NCBI GenBank assembly: GCA_035610365.1
Contig: CM069435.1
Location: 87,639,389-87,703,388 of the forward strand
DNA length: 64,000 nucleotides
Direction: 5' to 3'
Source: Aquatica leii
Taxonomy: Eukaryota; Arthropoda; Insecta; Coleoptera; Lampyridae
Of this stretch, positions 1-10,715 are shown piece by piece; within the stretch, counting starts at the first letter, position 1; each line of letters begins with the position of its first letter. The notes beneath the pieces were generated by a model that saw only the letters and a list, made by a program, of their open reading frames with translations, had not been told where the DNA came from and searched no databases. The translations under genes were made by a program, and so were the position numbers.

Positions 1-2210
1 ACGTTGTTGTTAATGAGTTTCATGACATCTTTTTGTTATGTTTTCAGCACATTTACGTTGAGATTTTTAACTTTTGAGTACAACACTTGTATACGCTTGG
101 AATAAACTATAGGAGGGTTTGTTGCGTTATGCTTATTTTTAAGCTGTATACTTTTGCATTTACGCAGCTAGATTTACTTTACTTTTTCTTTGTTATTGTT
201 ACTTGTAAATACAATTATACGGAATTACTTAATTTAGAGGGCGCCAGGTCCTCTAAGATTTGCAGGTTGCGATGACACATTTTTAGCTAATCTTTTTGCT
301 CCACGTAACTTGATTGCTAATTGGGGTTTTAGAAGTTGTTTCGTTGTAAGATATTTTAGTACAAGAAATTTTGAGAACTATGGTTGACCATGTGGATTTT
401 TAATCATATCCATTGTCAGCAAGGTTAATTTCAGCAGGTTACAGAAATTTCGCGCTGATAATAAGGATGTTTTACATTTTGGGTTAAGGCTTAAGCGTTT
501 GTTAACCTGTGAGTCGGGTTACGCTTCTGAGGTTTTGCAAATGGTTTTCTAGGCATTTAGACAAACACGATGTAATCTGATCTACGATATAAATCTACCG
601 GATTAACCAGATTGGGACTCGAATAAACGTGTTTTGTCACTTAGGTATTGTATATTTTAGCTACTGACACTGAAAGTTGCAATGTTGTCAACAAAAAACG
701 ACTTTTTTCTTAGCGATTAAGATTACCAACGACCACTCCTGACGGAGTGAGTTAGGTTTTACGTTATAATCTGTAATAAGTTTCTTACTATTTTTATATG
801 AAAAATAAAGTTTACTAGTATAAAGAAGTAAAAGCAAATACTCACATAAATTACTAACATTTAGAAGAGTAGTAAAAGTCGAAAACTGTACTGGTACAAA
901 TTTTCGAAGTTTTAAGGTCGCGGTTAATTGAGGAATGTTCTAGAAAGGTCGTAATTACTCCACTTTAACATTCTCGCCGTTATTACGCCACTACTCTTAC
1001 AAAACACATGCTTTAATTTTTTATTCTATAAAAAGTCGAGTAGCTAAACGAAACGAAACATCCGTAAAAGGGAAGCTTTTTGCTTCGTTTTATTAATTAG
1101 ATGCTTGACATTGCCTCTGCCGCTTCATCTTTTCGTTCAGATAACTCAATAAATTAACAAACGTTTTGTTGTACGAACAAAGTGCTCTTGTTGTTTCAAA
1201 ACCGATTCGACGTAATTTATTCGATGAAAAGATAATTTAATGTGGTTGAGGTTCAAGCTTTGTGCGTTTTTAGATCTATTTTACTACAACGGTAATTAAT
1301 CGAATTACACGAGTTTGGTATAAGTTTAGATAGGCAACTTAACATCCGTTCGTGTACTAAACACTTTTGCAGTTAAGTGTGCGTTCAGTATAATGCATCG
1401 CTTTTTTTTAAAAAGCATAACTAGATCCTGGGAAAACTAAATTAAATTTCATTTGTTAATTGACACGCATATGCGCGTTTGGTTGACTACGTTACAACAT
1501 ACAAAAAAAGCGTACTAATCTCGTTATTTACAAAATTAAACCGTAATTGACCCTTTTTTTTCAATTTTTAACTCGTTCGCAATTTGAATAAAATTTTCAT
1601 CAATTTGAATATTATTTATTTAGCGGCAGTAATTGTTTTTGCAGCGAGAATTCGTTGATTATACAACGTTTGATTAATGCAAATGCAAAACTCAAAGAAG
1701 TGATTATTACGTTTTCGTCAAATTGAATTAATTTCAAAATTGTACGCTCCAAAAGTTAATTTGTGAAAAAAGTCGAATATTACTGTAAAAATGAAATATT
1801 AAAAATAGCGAATGGAAAAGACTGTGACAAGATCAAGAAGGTTCTAGAATGTTCTAGGTTCTAATTGGGTAAGATCAATTAGATGATATGCGAAGATGGG
1901 CAAAGATACTACAGATGGATGTAGATATGATGTAAACATTGGCAAAACCAAGAAATCAGATGGATTGGCTAACGGTCTGAAGGACACTCCCGTGAAATTA
2001 AAAATATTTTAGAGCATTCCACGCTTTACGGACATAGTTTCAAAATTTTCCATCCTTATTAAATTGAAAAAATTAATTAGAGGATATACTTCGATTGGAA
2101 TAAATAGAGGTGAACTATTTTTGATAAAGATATTGATTGGTAAAATAGAAAGCAAAGCACAGAACACGAATTGGGTAATGCCTTGGAAGATGATTAGACA
2201 ATGTTGTATG
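1..2210. other. AT-rich stretch with no recognisable gene
   Basis: No open frame in this stretch resembles a known protein; the one short frame near 87-275 is a low-complexity hydrophobic run. Bases 1840-2215 contain several TTCTAGA/TTCTAGGT-like words. The stretch looks like decayed intergenic or repeat DNA. Confidence 0.6.
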
Positions 2211-2372
2211 TTCTAGGTCAGGGATTTCCAACACGCGGCCCGCGGCTTTCATTAGCACCTATTTAATAGTAGCTATATAAATATATACCTGTGCGGATGC
2301 GGCCCCCTATTTACTCCATGAATCTAATGGCGGCCCTCGGTCACTCATAAGTTGGAAACCCCTGTTCTAGGT
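2211..2372. mobile_element. hAT-type MITE with 8-bp target site duplication
   Basis: A 146-bp element (2219-2364) starts CAGGGATTTCCAAC and ends GTTGGAAACCCCTG, a 14-bp terminal inverted repeat with one mismatch. It is flanked by a perfect direct repeat TTCTAGGT (2211-2218 and 2365-2372). An 8-bp target duplication and termini of the form CAGgg...ccCTG are hallmarks of the hAT superfamily. The interior is non-coding and GC-rich (GCGGCCC blocks), unlike the AT-rich surroundings. It must be a non-autonomous element mobilised by a hAT transposase encoded elsewhere. The intact duplication means excision has not occurred at this site. Confidence 0.88.
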
Positions 2373-2468
2373 TTTGTAGGGCACGTTCTAAAGTAAAATC
2401 AACTAAAGCATATACAAAAACGTTTCTTTACGACTAAGAATACCCTGAACACCTAGTTTACAGCTGCT

Positions 2469-2818
2469 AAAGACAAACAAGAGGCTCTAAAACATGCCGG
2501 AGTTTACAAGATTCCTTGTTCCTGTGGATCAAGTTATATAGGACAGACGGGACCCTCTATTGAAGTTAGAGTAAAAGAACATATCGCTGACTGCAAACAC
2601 GGCAGAGTTACTAAATCAGCAGTGGCAGAACACGTGTGGAACCAAGGACGCACGCTGAACTTTGACCAAACTGAAGTGTTGGCTAGAACTCCTTTCTACT
2701 TTCCCAGTCTAATCTGCGAAGCTGTGGAAATAAAAAAAACATCCATGTAATATGAACCAAGAAGACGGTTTAAGACTCAGCAAATCTTGGCCACCAGTAT
2801 TATATCCGCTAAGATAAA
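2469..2818 (+). pseudogene. Penelope-like element GIY-YIG endonuclease relic
   Basis: A frame ending at the TAA at 2748-2750 reads GVYKIPC, then SSYIGQTG about ten residues later, then VKEHIADC, AVAEHVWNQG and CEAVEIKK. This is the GIY-YIG nuclease of Penelope-like elements, including the Cys pair and the His/Glu residues of the family. A one-base shift just after the stop uncovers the usual tail, QEDGLRLSKSWPPVL, ending near 2818. The reverse transcriptase that should precede it is missing, so this is a 5'-truncated, frameshifted 3' end. In PLEs this domain nicks target DNA for insertion. The hammerhead-like motif at 2956-2994 lies downstream, where a PLE 3' terminal repeat is expected. Confidence 0.88.
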
Positions 2819-2955
2819 GATCAACCTTCTTGGAAAGGACACAAACACTTACTCCGAGTAATAACGAATTCAGTCAAGCGGTAACCAAAAGATAAGGTTC
2901 GTTAATCATTGGTATAAATATCGACATTTACACTTTTTCTTTCAGTGACATTTAC

Positions 2956-2994
2956 CACTCTGAAGATGCAAGCAGCAATATCTTGTGAAACGTC
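2956..2994 (+). ncRNA. Hammerhead-ribozyme-like core of a PLE terminal repeat
   Basis: CTGAAGA at 2960-2966 is followed after about 20 bases by GAAAC at 2987-2991. CAAG and CTTG between them can pair as a short stem II. PLE terminal repeats are known to carry such minimal hammerhead cores (CUGANGA...GAAA). It lies about 140 bases after the GIY-YIG relic in the same orientation. Self-cleavage is not shown; the stem is short and the copy may be dead. Confidence 0.45.
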
Positions 2995-3163
2995 ATTTTG
3001 TTTGGGTTCACGAACGACAATACGGCAAAGGACAAGTTGTACTTCTTGTTATGACTGTCAAGAAGAGACTAGGACCAAACCTAAGTCTGGGTGTTTAACT
3101 ACGACGCGGTCTAAGCTGAAAGTCGCTTATAATCATAAACATAACAACCGCGAAAGCTTATAA

Positions 3164-4884
3164 ATTTACATTTTGACTAAGTTATTTTGGATGTAAAAGC
3201 TTCGACTAAGAGAATCAAAATATGACAACATTAAACCATGATGAGTAGTTGAGTAAATGATGATCAGACGCTGTCACTAATCAGAGAAAGTTCTAGAACA
3301 TTTAAGTTCTGTTGGACGTATTTTAAAACTTTTAGTACACACTATGTGATTATGCAAAATTAACTAAACAATATTTGAATTTGGGGAGGACACTGCGGTT
3401 ATATTTTTAGGGTTAACTTTGATTATGATAGGAAAAAGTTTTGAATAAGGTTATGTTGGTTACTTGAGTTGCATAACATGGTTGTCGTTGATTGTTTTTT
3501 GCATGGGTCGCATTTCTAACACACTTTTGACTATTCTAATCGTTTTGTTGATACCTAAGTCGTAGTAGGAAAACATTACTGTTCTTCGGCCTTGCTGAAA
3601 ATAATCAAGCCGTTGTATTGTTTTTGATTATTAGTGTCTACGTCAGTCTTCACTTGGAGAATATTATGTAGTTATTGGATTTGTGCGCAGTAGGGTACGC
3701 CAATTTTGTTTGTATGTACTGGGTTTATTTGCGTCAATTACAAGCCTGGTTTTGGGGGTGTTTTTTGTGCTGGAGGAAATTATTGTTGCACTATGCATAA
3801 TGTGGTTCTGTGTTTCTAGTGGAGGGGAGAGTCATAGTTACGATCGCACCGGGGGTATGGCTAACCCGGAGTGCCGTGCAATCTATCACAAATACTAACG
3901 CAAATCTTAGTTCTTGGTTCTTGCACTCAAGTTCCCGTTACACGGTAGGCTCAGGATCCTGTACCCTCCCTACTGCAGGTTTTATGACTCAGTCTTTTAG
4001 TATGAAATCGGCAGTTCAGAGCTTAACTCGGAGATCATTGCTGGCCAGTTTAGCACATCGATATCAGCTCTCGCACGTCCGTAGGGGGTAGCAGTGAGTA
4101 TCGAGGCCGGGATAGTGTCTAAGCACTTCTTTTATTTAAGGGACTTTAATGTCGCACGACGGAAAAAGTCGACGTCCAACCTGTGCCTAAGCTAGTTCTT
4201 CAGCAATGTCCCCGATGGGACTCTTTATCTATCTCGGATACTCGTGGTGCTGCCGGGTCACGTTTGACGAGTCACGGTCGCAGTCTCGCAATGTTCGTAC
4301 AGCTCTCGCTCTTTTCACATAAAAGCATCAGTATACTGTGGATACTGGAATTGGGTGGATAAAACAGACAGCAATCTAAGGCGCAAGGCAACTCACATAG
4401 ACCTTAGACGTGTTGGACCGCGTACGGCTACCACAACACGCTTCTACTGCTGCAAGGAAAAGTCTTCTTTACTATGTTTTTGTACAATAGGACTCGGATT
4501 TTCTTCTCTCTTTAAAATTAAGTTCCGATTTAAAGGCGTGGGTTTTAATCGGGCGACGATGGCCCAGTTGTGCCTTCAGTTCTTATGCAAGATCGATTCT
4601 CGGAATTGAATGGAGCGAATATTATTCTAAGGCCAGCAGCAACATGGCAAACTGCTCCCTCTCCTATAGATCCTACACAATTAAGTCTACAACCCGTGGA
4701 CGTTGTATCGTCAACAACCCTATCAAAAAATTAGCGTCAACACAACTATTACCACGTTAGGATACGGTACGTTTGACTATTGACCAAGCTCAAACTCATG
4801 CTTGGAACTGGGTGGAAACGTAAACGTTTTAAGTGCAACAACACCACATGGTGAAGTGTAGACTCGTGTCAGTCATTTAGTTCA
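3164..4884. other. Unassigned stretch, GC-richer between about 3.8 and 4.9 kb
   Basis: No frame matches a family I recognise. Bases 3810-4900 are noticeably less AT-rich than their surroundings and hold three frames of 70-93 codons without recognisable motifs. They may be the decayed 5' part (leader and gag) of the Gypsy element whose protease scrap lies at 5461, but that is inference from position only. Confidence 0.35.
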
Positions 4885-4911
4885 CGTCTGTGCTAGAACC
4901 TAGCACAGACG
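4885..4911. repeat. Perfect 12-bp inverted repeat with 3-nt loop
   Basis: CGTCTGTGCTAG, then AAC, then CTAGCACAGACG forms a perfect hairpin. No T-run follows and no gene end is recognised here, so it is not called a terminator. Confidence 0.6.
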
Positions 4912-4983
4912 CTATTTAGTGTGCACCACAAGGAGACGACTAACATTACACTCCCACATGGCACATAACGCCAAAGTGGTGAT

Positions 4984-5027
4984 CCCGACGTGAACTAGAA
5001 TCCGACGTGATCAAGAACCCGACGTGA
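4984..5027 (+). repeat. Three short direct repeats, 17-bp period
   Basis: YCCGACGTGA occurs at 4984-4993, 5001-5010 and 5018-5027 with exact 17-base spacing. The role is unknown. Nearby GC content suggests the relic of an element leader or coding repeat. Confidence 0.5.
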
Positions 5028-5454
5028 TGGGAGGCTCACAATTCAAGGACATTGAAATTGTGCAAAACCTTAACCGAAATGCTTTGGCAACTTTTTTGAC
5101 AACAAAAACGCTGCATTTGGTGACTTTTTACTACTGGCTTTTATTGTACTCCGTATTTTGCGGAAGGTATGTCATTATGTCTTTCACCAGAGGAAAATTT
5201 CAAAAGCGGCAGATAAACTAGAAATACTAGTACAAAGCAGTTAATGTTTATACTAAAAACGACACAATCGCAATTCAAAATGAACCCAAACATTAACGCT
5301 ACTCGAAATGCTGTTCCAACGTTCCTGTCTACGTTGAGCGGGTTGGGATTTGAATTTCACTGTTTTGGCTTAAAGATCTTTGCATGTCGTCTCTGCAAAT
5401 TGAAATACGAGACGTTTTATAAAAATTCCCTACTTATGGTAAATACTAGACGTT

Positions 5455-5542
5455 AAAGCTTTTTTGATTGACACTGGAGCCGATCTTTCTGTTTTTCTTC
5501 ATAAGATGACTAGCGGACATATCAGATTACCGCGGCTTCTTA
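5455..5542 (+). pseudogene. Ty3/Gypsy aspartic protease fragment
   Basis: The frame from about 5464 reads FLIDTGADLSVF. DTGA is the catalytic triad of retroviral-type aspartic proteases, with the usual hydrophobic residues before it and DLSV after it. Only about 25 residues survive before the sequence runs into the LTR starting at 5543. In an intact element about 3 kb of pol would separate protease and LTR, so a large deletion or a separate insertion has joined them. The preceding frame (5244-5456) ends in a stop two bases before this one opens and could be degraded gag. Confidence 0.65.
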
Positions 5543-7087
5543 TGTTAAAAATGCTTTAGTACAATGTCTGTCCCCTGTATAAAATGTATTTTTGATACGC
5601 GCACTTTTCGTTGTTGAGTAGGGATAGAATGTCAAATTTTAAAACACGATTTTATTTCTTTCGGTAAAGTTTGAAGAACGCGGACATCATCTAGCGTTGT
5701 GTATGCCCAACAAGGCTTCCACTGTTAAGTGTTTCTCGCACACCTATGTGAATATGAATTAGAATATTGTTGCAATCTGAGTGAAAATCTTTATTTGTAG
5801 TAAGCATTTATTTTTTGTATTATGGTTTAATTTAATTCTTTCGTAATTGTTTGTAGCAGGTTTCTATACCTCCACACGTTTAATAAGCAGCGGTTATAAT
5901 TGGGAAAATTTCCATAATGACGTCACGTCGCTTTGGCGAAATTAATTTGAGGAAAACTCTGCGCAGTTATTTATTTTTATTGAGGTTATGAATAAAAGGG
6001 GTTTACTTGTGATAATGGTAAGGTTGGTTAGTCGCATATTTGAGGAAAACTAATTGTAAGTATTACACTTTCTATTTTAACAGATGTAAACAGGTAACGT
6101 TAGGGGAAACAGAAACGGAAGCGAAAGTGCTAAGTTATATTTTATTAAAAGTAGCGTTTTGACACCTAACAATCTGTTCCGGTGTTCTTCATTTATAAGA
6201 CCAGCTCCGCTAAATAATTGCTCACAGGCGACTTTGCTGAGGGGAGCTGATAAATATTGGCGCTCTAGTGGCAAAAGATTAGTATATTTGTATGAATTTA
6301 ATTTTTACTACATAAGGGGATCTTCATGTAAAAGCAATCTTTTTTTTGTACTGCTGAAGTTGTGACAGTTTCTCAAAGTAGATTGTTATTCTCGTTATTT
6401 GTAATCGAGTCTTGGTGGTCTTCATTCATGCTTAACATGGATTCTAACATTTGTAGTGATAAATTCATCCGCGCTTTCTTTCAACCGCCGTAAAGTTCCG
6501 TTCAAATTTTTGTTATAAAAGTTGCAGAAACAGAAACGGACGTCAAAAAACATCCAGAACTTTTGCAGTTGCAGAAGCAGTGGTCTTTTTAGGTTGTTAA
6601 CACAATTAATTATAAAATCCTTTTGTTGTGTCACGTATTATACGGCGCGCTTTAATTCTCTAAATCTTTTATTTTCGTATTTTTGTATTTTAATTTACGA
6701 ATGCATTCCTTTTCTGAATGTAAAAGTTAGGCCGACTAGGTCACTTTGCTGTACGACGTGTTGCCCAGTCGAAGGCGTAGTTTATATTTTGCTTGTGATA
6801 CCGACCTGCGTGCTAGCCTTTGATAAAATTTATATAAATATACGTATGTACCTTCTTTTTCTTTTAACGTGAACTGCTGTGTGTGATAAAATAAATATAC
6901 TCTGTGTTACCACTTCTGTTTTGTCATTTGTTTTATTTCAACTACAGTTAGATTTAAACGAGTCTTTTATTGTTTTAGCGTATTTTTAAATTGATTTTAT
7001 ATTTTAACACTACGAAGCTTACCATTCAATCGCCGGAACAACTGAGTTAGTCGTCGCTTTTTTAGTTACGAGAAAAACCACGTAACA
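5543..7087 (+). mobile_element. LTR of Gypsy element A (left copy)
   Basis: Starts TGTTAAAAATG and ends CGTAACA, giving TG...CA termini with a TGTTA/TAACA inverted repeat. It aligns along most of its length with 8288-9431 and with 47386-48072. Shared landmarks include CGCACTTTTCGT, TTTCGGTAA, a run around GTCACGTCG, TGTACGACGTGTTGCCCAGTC, and a TATATAAATATA / GATAAAATAAATA stretch near the 3' end that could serve promoter and polyadenylation. It is about 400 bp longer than the right copy because of a hAT-derived insert near 6080-6590. Divergence between copies is high, so the element is old. Confidence 0.8.
6080..6592 (-). mobile_element. hAT transposase fragment inserted in LTR A
   Basis: The minus frame 6077-6274 reads SAPLSKVACEQLFSGAGL then NRLLG and LLLIKYNL. 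This is the C-terminal dimerisation block of hAT transposases (usually ...S.ASERLFS.AG....RNRL......LL.LK.N). The insert breaks the alignment of this LTR with its two relatives, which resume around 6592 at GGTTGTTAACACAATTAATTATA. No transposase catalytic region is present and I could not define the ends or a target duplication. The neighbouring 70-codon minus frame (6422-6634) shows no motif I know. Confidence 0.7.
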
Positions 7088-7089
7088 TA

Positions 7090-7116
7090 ATTTGACCCCA
7101 ACAGTCTGGGGTCGAG
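7090..7116 (+). promoter_or_regulatory. Decayed primer-binding site of Gypsy A
   Basis: Directly after the LTR the sequence TTTGACCCCAACAGTCTGG resembles the primer site seen elsewhere in this window (TTTGGCGCCCAACGTGGG). The position is right but several bases have changed, so this is tentative. Confidence 0.4.
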
Positions 7117-7763
7117 TTCGTGTGTGCGATTATAATTCGTTATATTTTTATTGAATTTTCTACTAATTGATTGTTTTTAGGGGATTCGGTTTACTCATAG
7201 TTTATTTTACTACTTTTGGATTGTTGTAAGACCTAACTTTTACTTTTTTGTGTTAGTACGTTAGTTTAACTTGTTTTAGTTATTGACTTACTTTGATTTT
7301 GATTTGATTTTTGGTTGGAAATGTGTTAGTAGATTTCTGCTTTTGGTTTCTATTTTGATTAGTCTACTGTTTTAGGTTTTATTGTGTCTTTTAGTGTGTT
7401 AGCTTTGTATTCTTGAGATAAAGAACCACCACTTCTTACTTCTTCGGACTCTCATTCAGAGACGAACGCAGAAGGTTAGAAGGTTAGGTTTTCTGATGAA
7501 CATTCTTCTTTATTTATGGAATTTCTTCTTTAGATTGACGAATTGTGCTTGTCTCGTGGTGTTTCACAGCATCAACTTTTTCTCTCAGCTTTATGAGGTT
7601 TTGTCTTACAAAGCTCTTGCTTTTTGGACGAACCGAACGAATCTATCTGGACGTACGTTACCACCATGCGGTACCTCTTGTTACAATTGTTAAATCCGGT
7701 CTCTTATTAAATACAACTCAAGATCGTGCGTCGTAATCTAACTTAGTTTGATCAGTCAGGGCT

Positions 7764-8250
7764 TGCGTTAATGTCGAGTTCTACTTTTGCACCTCAGGCA
7801 AAGAAAACGTTGTCGCCGATGCATTGTCTTTTGTCAACAGCATCGAAACGCCTCTAATTGATTTTACCAAACACGCCAAGGCACAAATGCACGACGAAGA
7901 TCTGCAGAACTACGTCTTGGAAGTTCACTGCAACGTAAACAAGTGACAGTCTTGAACACTGATGTAGCCGTCTACTTTAATCGCTTCTATTGGAAGCACC
8001 CAATTTCCAACCGCCCGTTACGAACTTGTCTACTTAGACATAGTGGGACCATTTCCAAAGGCATATGCGGGGTATCGGACGATTTAGAGCACTTTTGCGT
8101 GTAACAACGGACGAAGGTCGACAATTTCAATCTTTTTTATTTAATCAACTTGATCAACGGAATACTGACGAATAGCTTACTATCAACAAGCAAATGGCAT
8201 GGTAGAACATTTAAACGGAGAATTGAAGGCAGCGATTTGATTTCTTAATC
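7764..8250 (+). pseudogene. Gypsy A RNase H end and integrase remnant
   Basis: Pieces in several frames keep the family order. SGKENVVADALS (7788 onward) is the end of Gypsy RNase H. RYELVYLDIVGPFPK (from 8016) holds the first integrase aspartate. TTDEGRQFQSFLFNQL (about 8104) holds the second, and YYQQANGMVEHLNGELKAAI (about 8180) holds the glutamate of the DDE triad. Stops and frameshifts separate the blocks, and about 150 bases between some of them have been lost. The integrase type is that of Mag-like Gypsy elements of insects. The right LTR starts 38 bases later. Gag, protease and reverse transcriptase are absent, so this is a deleted, dead copy. Confidence 0.85.
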
Positions 8251-8287
8251 GGTTGTTCTTATTGTTGAAATAATTACATGACATTGT

Positions 8288-9431
8288 TGTTAAAAATGTG
8301 GTATATTAAAAATTTCCTAGTATAACATTTATCCTCGACACGCCCACTTTTCGTGGTTGACTGTCAAACTTTAATAGCACGAATTCATATCTTCCGGTAA
8401 CGTTTGTGTAACACAGACCTTCGTTTAGCGGTGTCTACGTCCAACAAGTTAACTAACTAACTCATTAAGTTATTTTATGCAATTCCACGTGAATATGCGG
8501 TGGAATTTCGTGTCTATTTGAGCAAAGGCTTACTCGGGGTAAGTCGTTATAATTTATTTGTATTGGGAAGTTAAATTGATTCCTTAGCGGGTTTCCACAT
8601 CTCCATCTGTGTTCCTTATCTGTACATTTGATAAGCACCTGTTGCAATTGGAAAATTTCTATGATGTCACGTCGCTGAAGTTCAAGGGGTTGAATACGAT
8701 CATATTGGAGGAAATAATTACCCAAATTGCGAAGTTAATTAGAGGGAAGCTCTGCGCATTTGCTTGTTTTCAGCGATCGTATGAATTAAAAACAGGATTT
8801 ACTTGTGATAACGCCGTATGTACGTTTTCTTTTTTCTCAGATTTCAATTGAGTTTTAGGTAATATTGGTACGGAATTAGTTAATCCTCGACTAGATAAAA
8901 CATAACTGTAAGTATTACATTTTTACTATAATTTTTAATAGTTTGGTGGTCAGTCGGCCATACGTACATACTAGGTTGTAATCACAATTAATGTTAAAAT
9001 CTTTTTGTTGTCATATTATTATCTGGTGCGCTTCGTTAAGTGTAAAAGTTAGACCGACTGGGTTACTTTGCTGTACGACGTGTTGCCCAGTCTAGGGCGT
9101 AACTTATACTTGGCCTGTGATATCTACCAATGTACTAGTGTTTGGAAAATTTATATAATTATACTTATGTACCTTCTTCGTCCTCTTTAACTATTGTTTG
9201 TGATAAAATAAATATATATTGTGTTATCACTTCTGTCGTGTTATTGGTTCTTTTTCAGCTGTGGGTAGATTTAAACGGTGTTTTCCTAATTTAGTCTTTT
9301 ATCGTTTTGGCGTTTTTTTTTATATTTAGTCTATAATCGATCATCACGAAGCCTGCGATCCCATCTCCGGGAACTACTGTGTTAGCCGTTGCTTACTTTT
9401 TTTTTGTTACACGAAAACCAGCGTAATAACA
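8288..9431 (+). mobile_element. LTR of Gypsy element A (right copy)
   Basis: Starts TGTTAAAAATG and ends GTAATAACA; it lacks the hAT insert of the left copy. It shares with that copy the TGTACGACGTGTTGCCCAGTC block, GATAAAATAAATATA and the terminal ACGAAGCYTGCGATC region. I see no convincing target duplication: the flanks share only TTA near each end. Because of its position after the integrase remnant it is the 3' LTR of the relic. Confidence 0.8.
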
Positions 9432-10660
9432 TTATGCAGAACATTTCAATTGCATTCTGCTGATATAGATTTATCACACTTACATTACATTGCATAGGAA
9501 GTAGGTTTGCTGACACATTGTAAATGTACTATAAATAGTCTAGCGTAAATTGTTTATGAAGAATAATAATTTTTAATTTTTTTTTAAACTAGTTGCTTTC
9601 CAAGCATTGTCACGATATCGTAATTTTTGGCATATAATTTGTCGTTCGCATTCACGACTACACGTTACTTGTCCTGTACTTATCTTATCTTAGTAAATCA
9701 AACATACTGCCTTAAAAACAAACGTAGTAACTAGGAGAAAATAATTTTGTAAAGCAAAAAAGATTTTAAAATTAATATGTTACATTGTAAGGAAGCATTT
9801 TGTTCAGGAAATTTAATTTTTTTTCTGTTTATCAAAAAGGCACACTTGAAACAAGTTTGATTTTGAAAGTAGTTTTATAGCAACGGGCTAAAGTCGAGTT
9901 AAAAATGTTAACAAAACCAAACTGCTAAGGTCAGTTTTAGGTGGGTTAGGTTAATACAAATAACATTGTTTCTGACTGACAGATAACTCCAAAAATCTAT
10001 ATTAAGTTGACCTGAATTTTTCAATTAGCTTACTTTGTAATTACCGCAACTTTCTTATTCAAACATTTTATTGTCCTGGAAACTCAATGAAGATCTTCTT
10101 TTAATTTATAATTAATAAAATTATTTACTATCGTCTTAAACTTTTCTTTACTTAATTAACTTATACAATAATTTAAACGCAAATGAGTTTCCTTCTTAAT
10201 AACTTAAAAGCAAGATAACACTGAAAAGCAACATTAAACTTTTGAAAATTGCATTTTCTTTAATTAATTCATTAATAGAAAGAGTTTTTACTTTGAACTT
10301 ATTCACGACGGGTAAATATTCTTTAATTTCTATATCGAACGCGACAACGTACTTTTACGTAATCGATTTTGTTCTTCATCCACGTAACTCATTTTGATGT
10401 TAAAGTTTTTACCTTGTTTTAAACTAAAAAAAAGTTTTTCGTTTCGATTAATAGAGTTTTACAAAGTCCGTTGACGGTGTTTTTTAAATTTATTTTGAAA
10501 TCGTTAGTTTTTGGTGTCTTTGATGTTGAGATAAAGAAGTTTGAGTAACGATTGGATCAGGTTAGCCAGTCTGTTGTAAAGACTTATATTTTTATGTGCT
10601 TTTGTACTTACATTGTTGGTTTTCTTCTTAATTTTTTTTAAATAATTTTACTACAGAAAT
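9432..10660. other. AT-rich stretch, nothing recognised
   Basis: Homopolymer-rich DNA with no frame above 60 codons and no element ends that I could pair. Confidence 0.55.
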
Positions 10661-10667
10661 ATTATGC

Positions 10668-10711
10668 TGCGAGTGCAACCAAATTTACATAGGTCAAACA
10701 GACTGCATCAT
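10668..10711 (+). pseudogene. Tiny PLE GIY-YIG fragment
   Basis: The frame reads CECNQIYIGQTDC. The spacing C.C...YIGQT is the core of the PLE GIY-YIG endonuclease. Only about 14 residues survive. A hammerhead-like motif lies 1.1 kb downstream on the same strand (11818-11845). Confidence 0.5.
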
Positions 10712-10715
10712 TATC

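Noticed and set aside
3810..4091. Possible ribosomal RNA or protein gene in the GC-richer island
   Set aside because: A few short words resemble rRNA, but no conserved block could be followed, and the frame has no recognisable domain.
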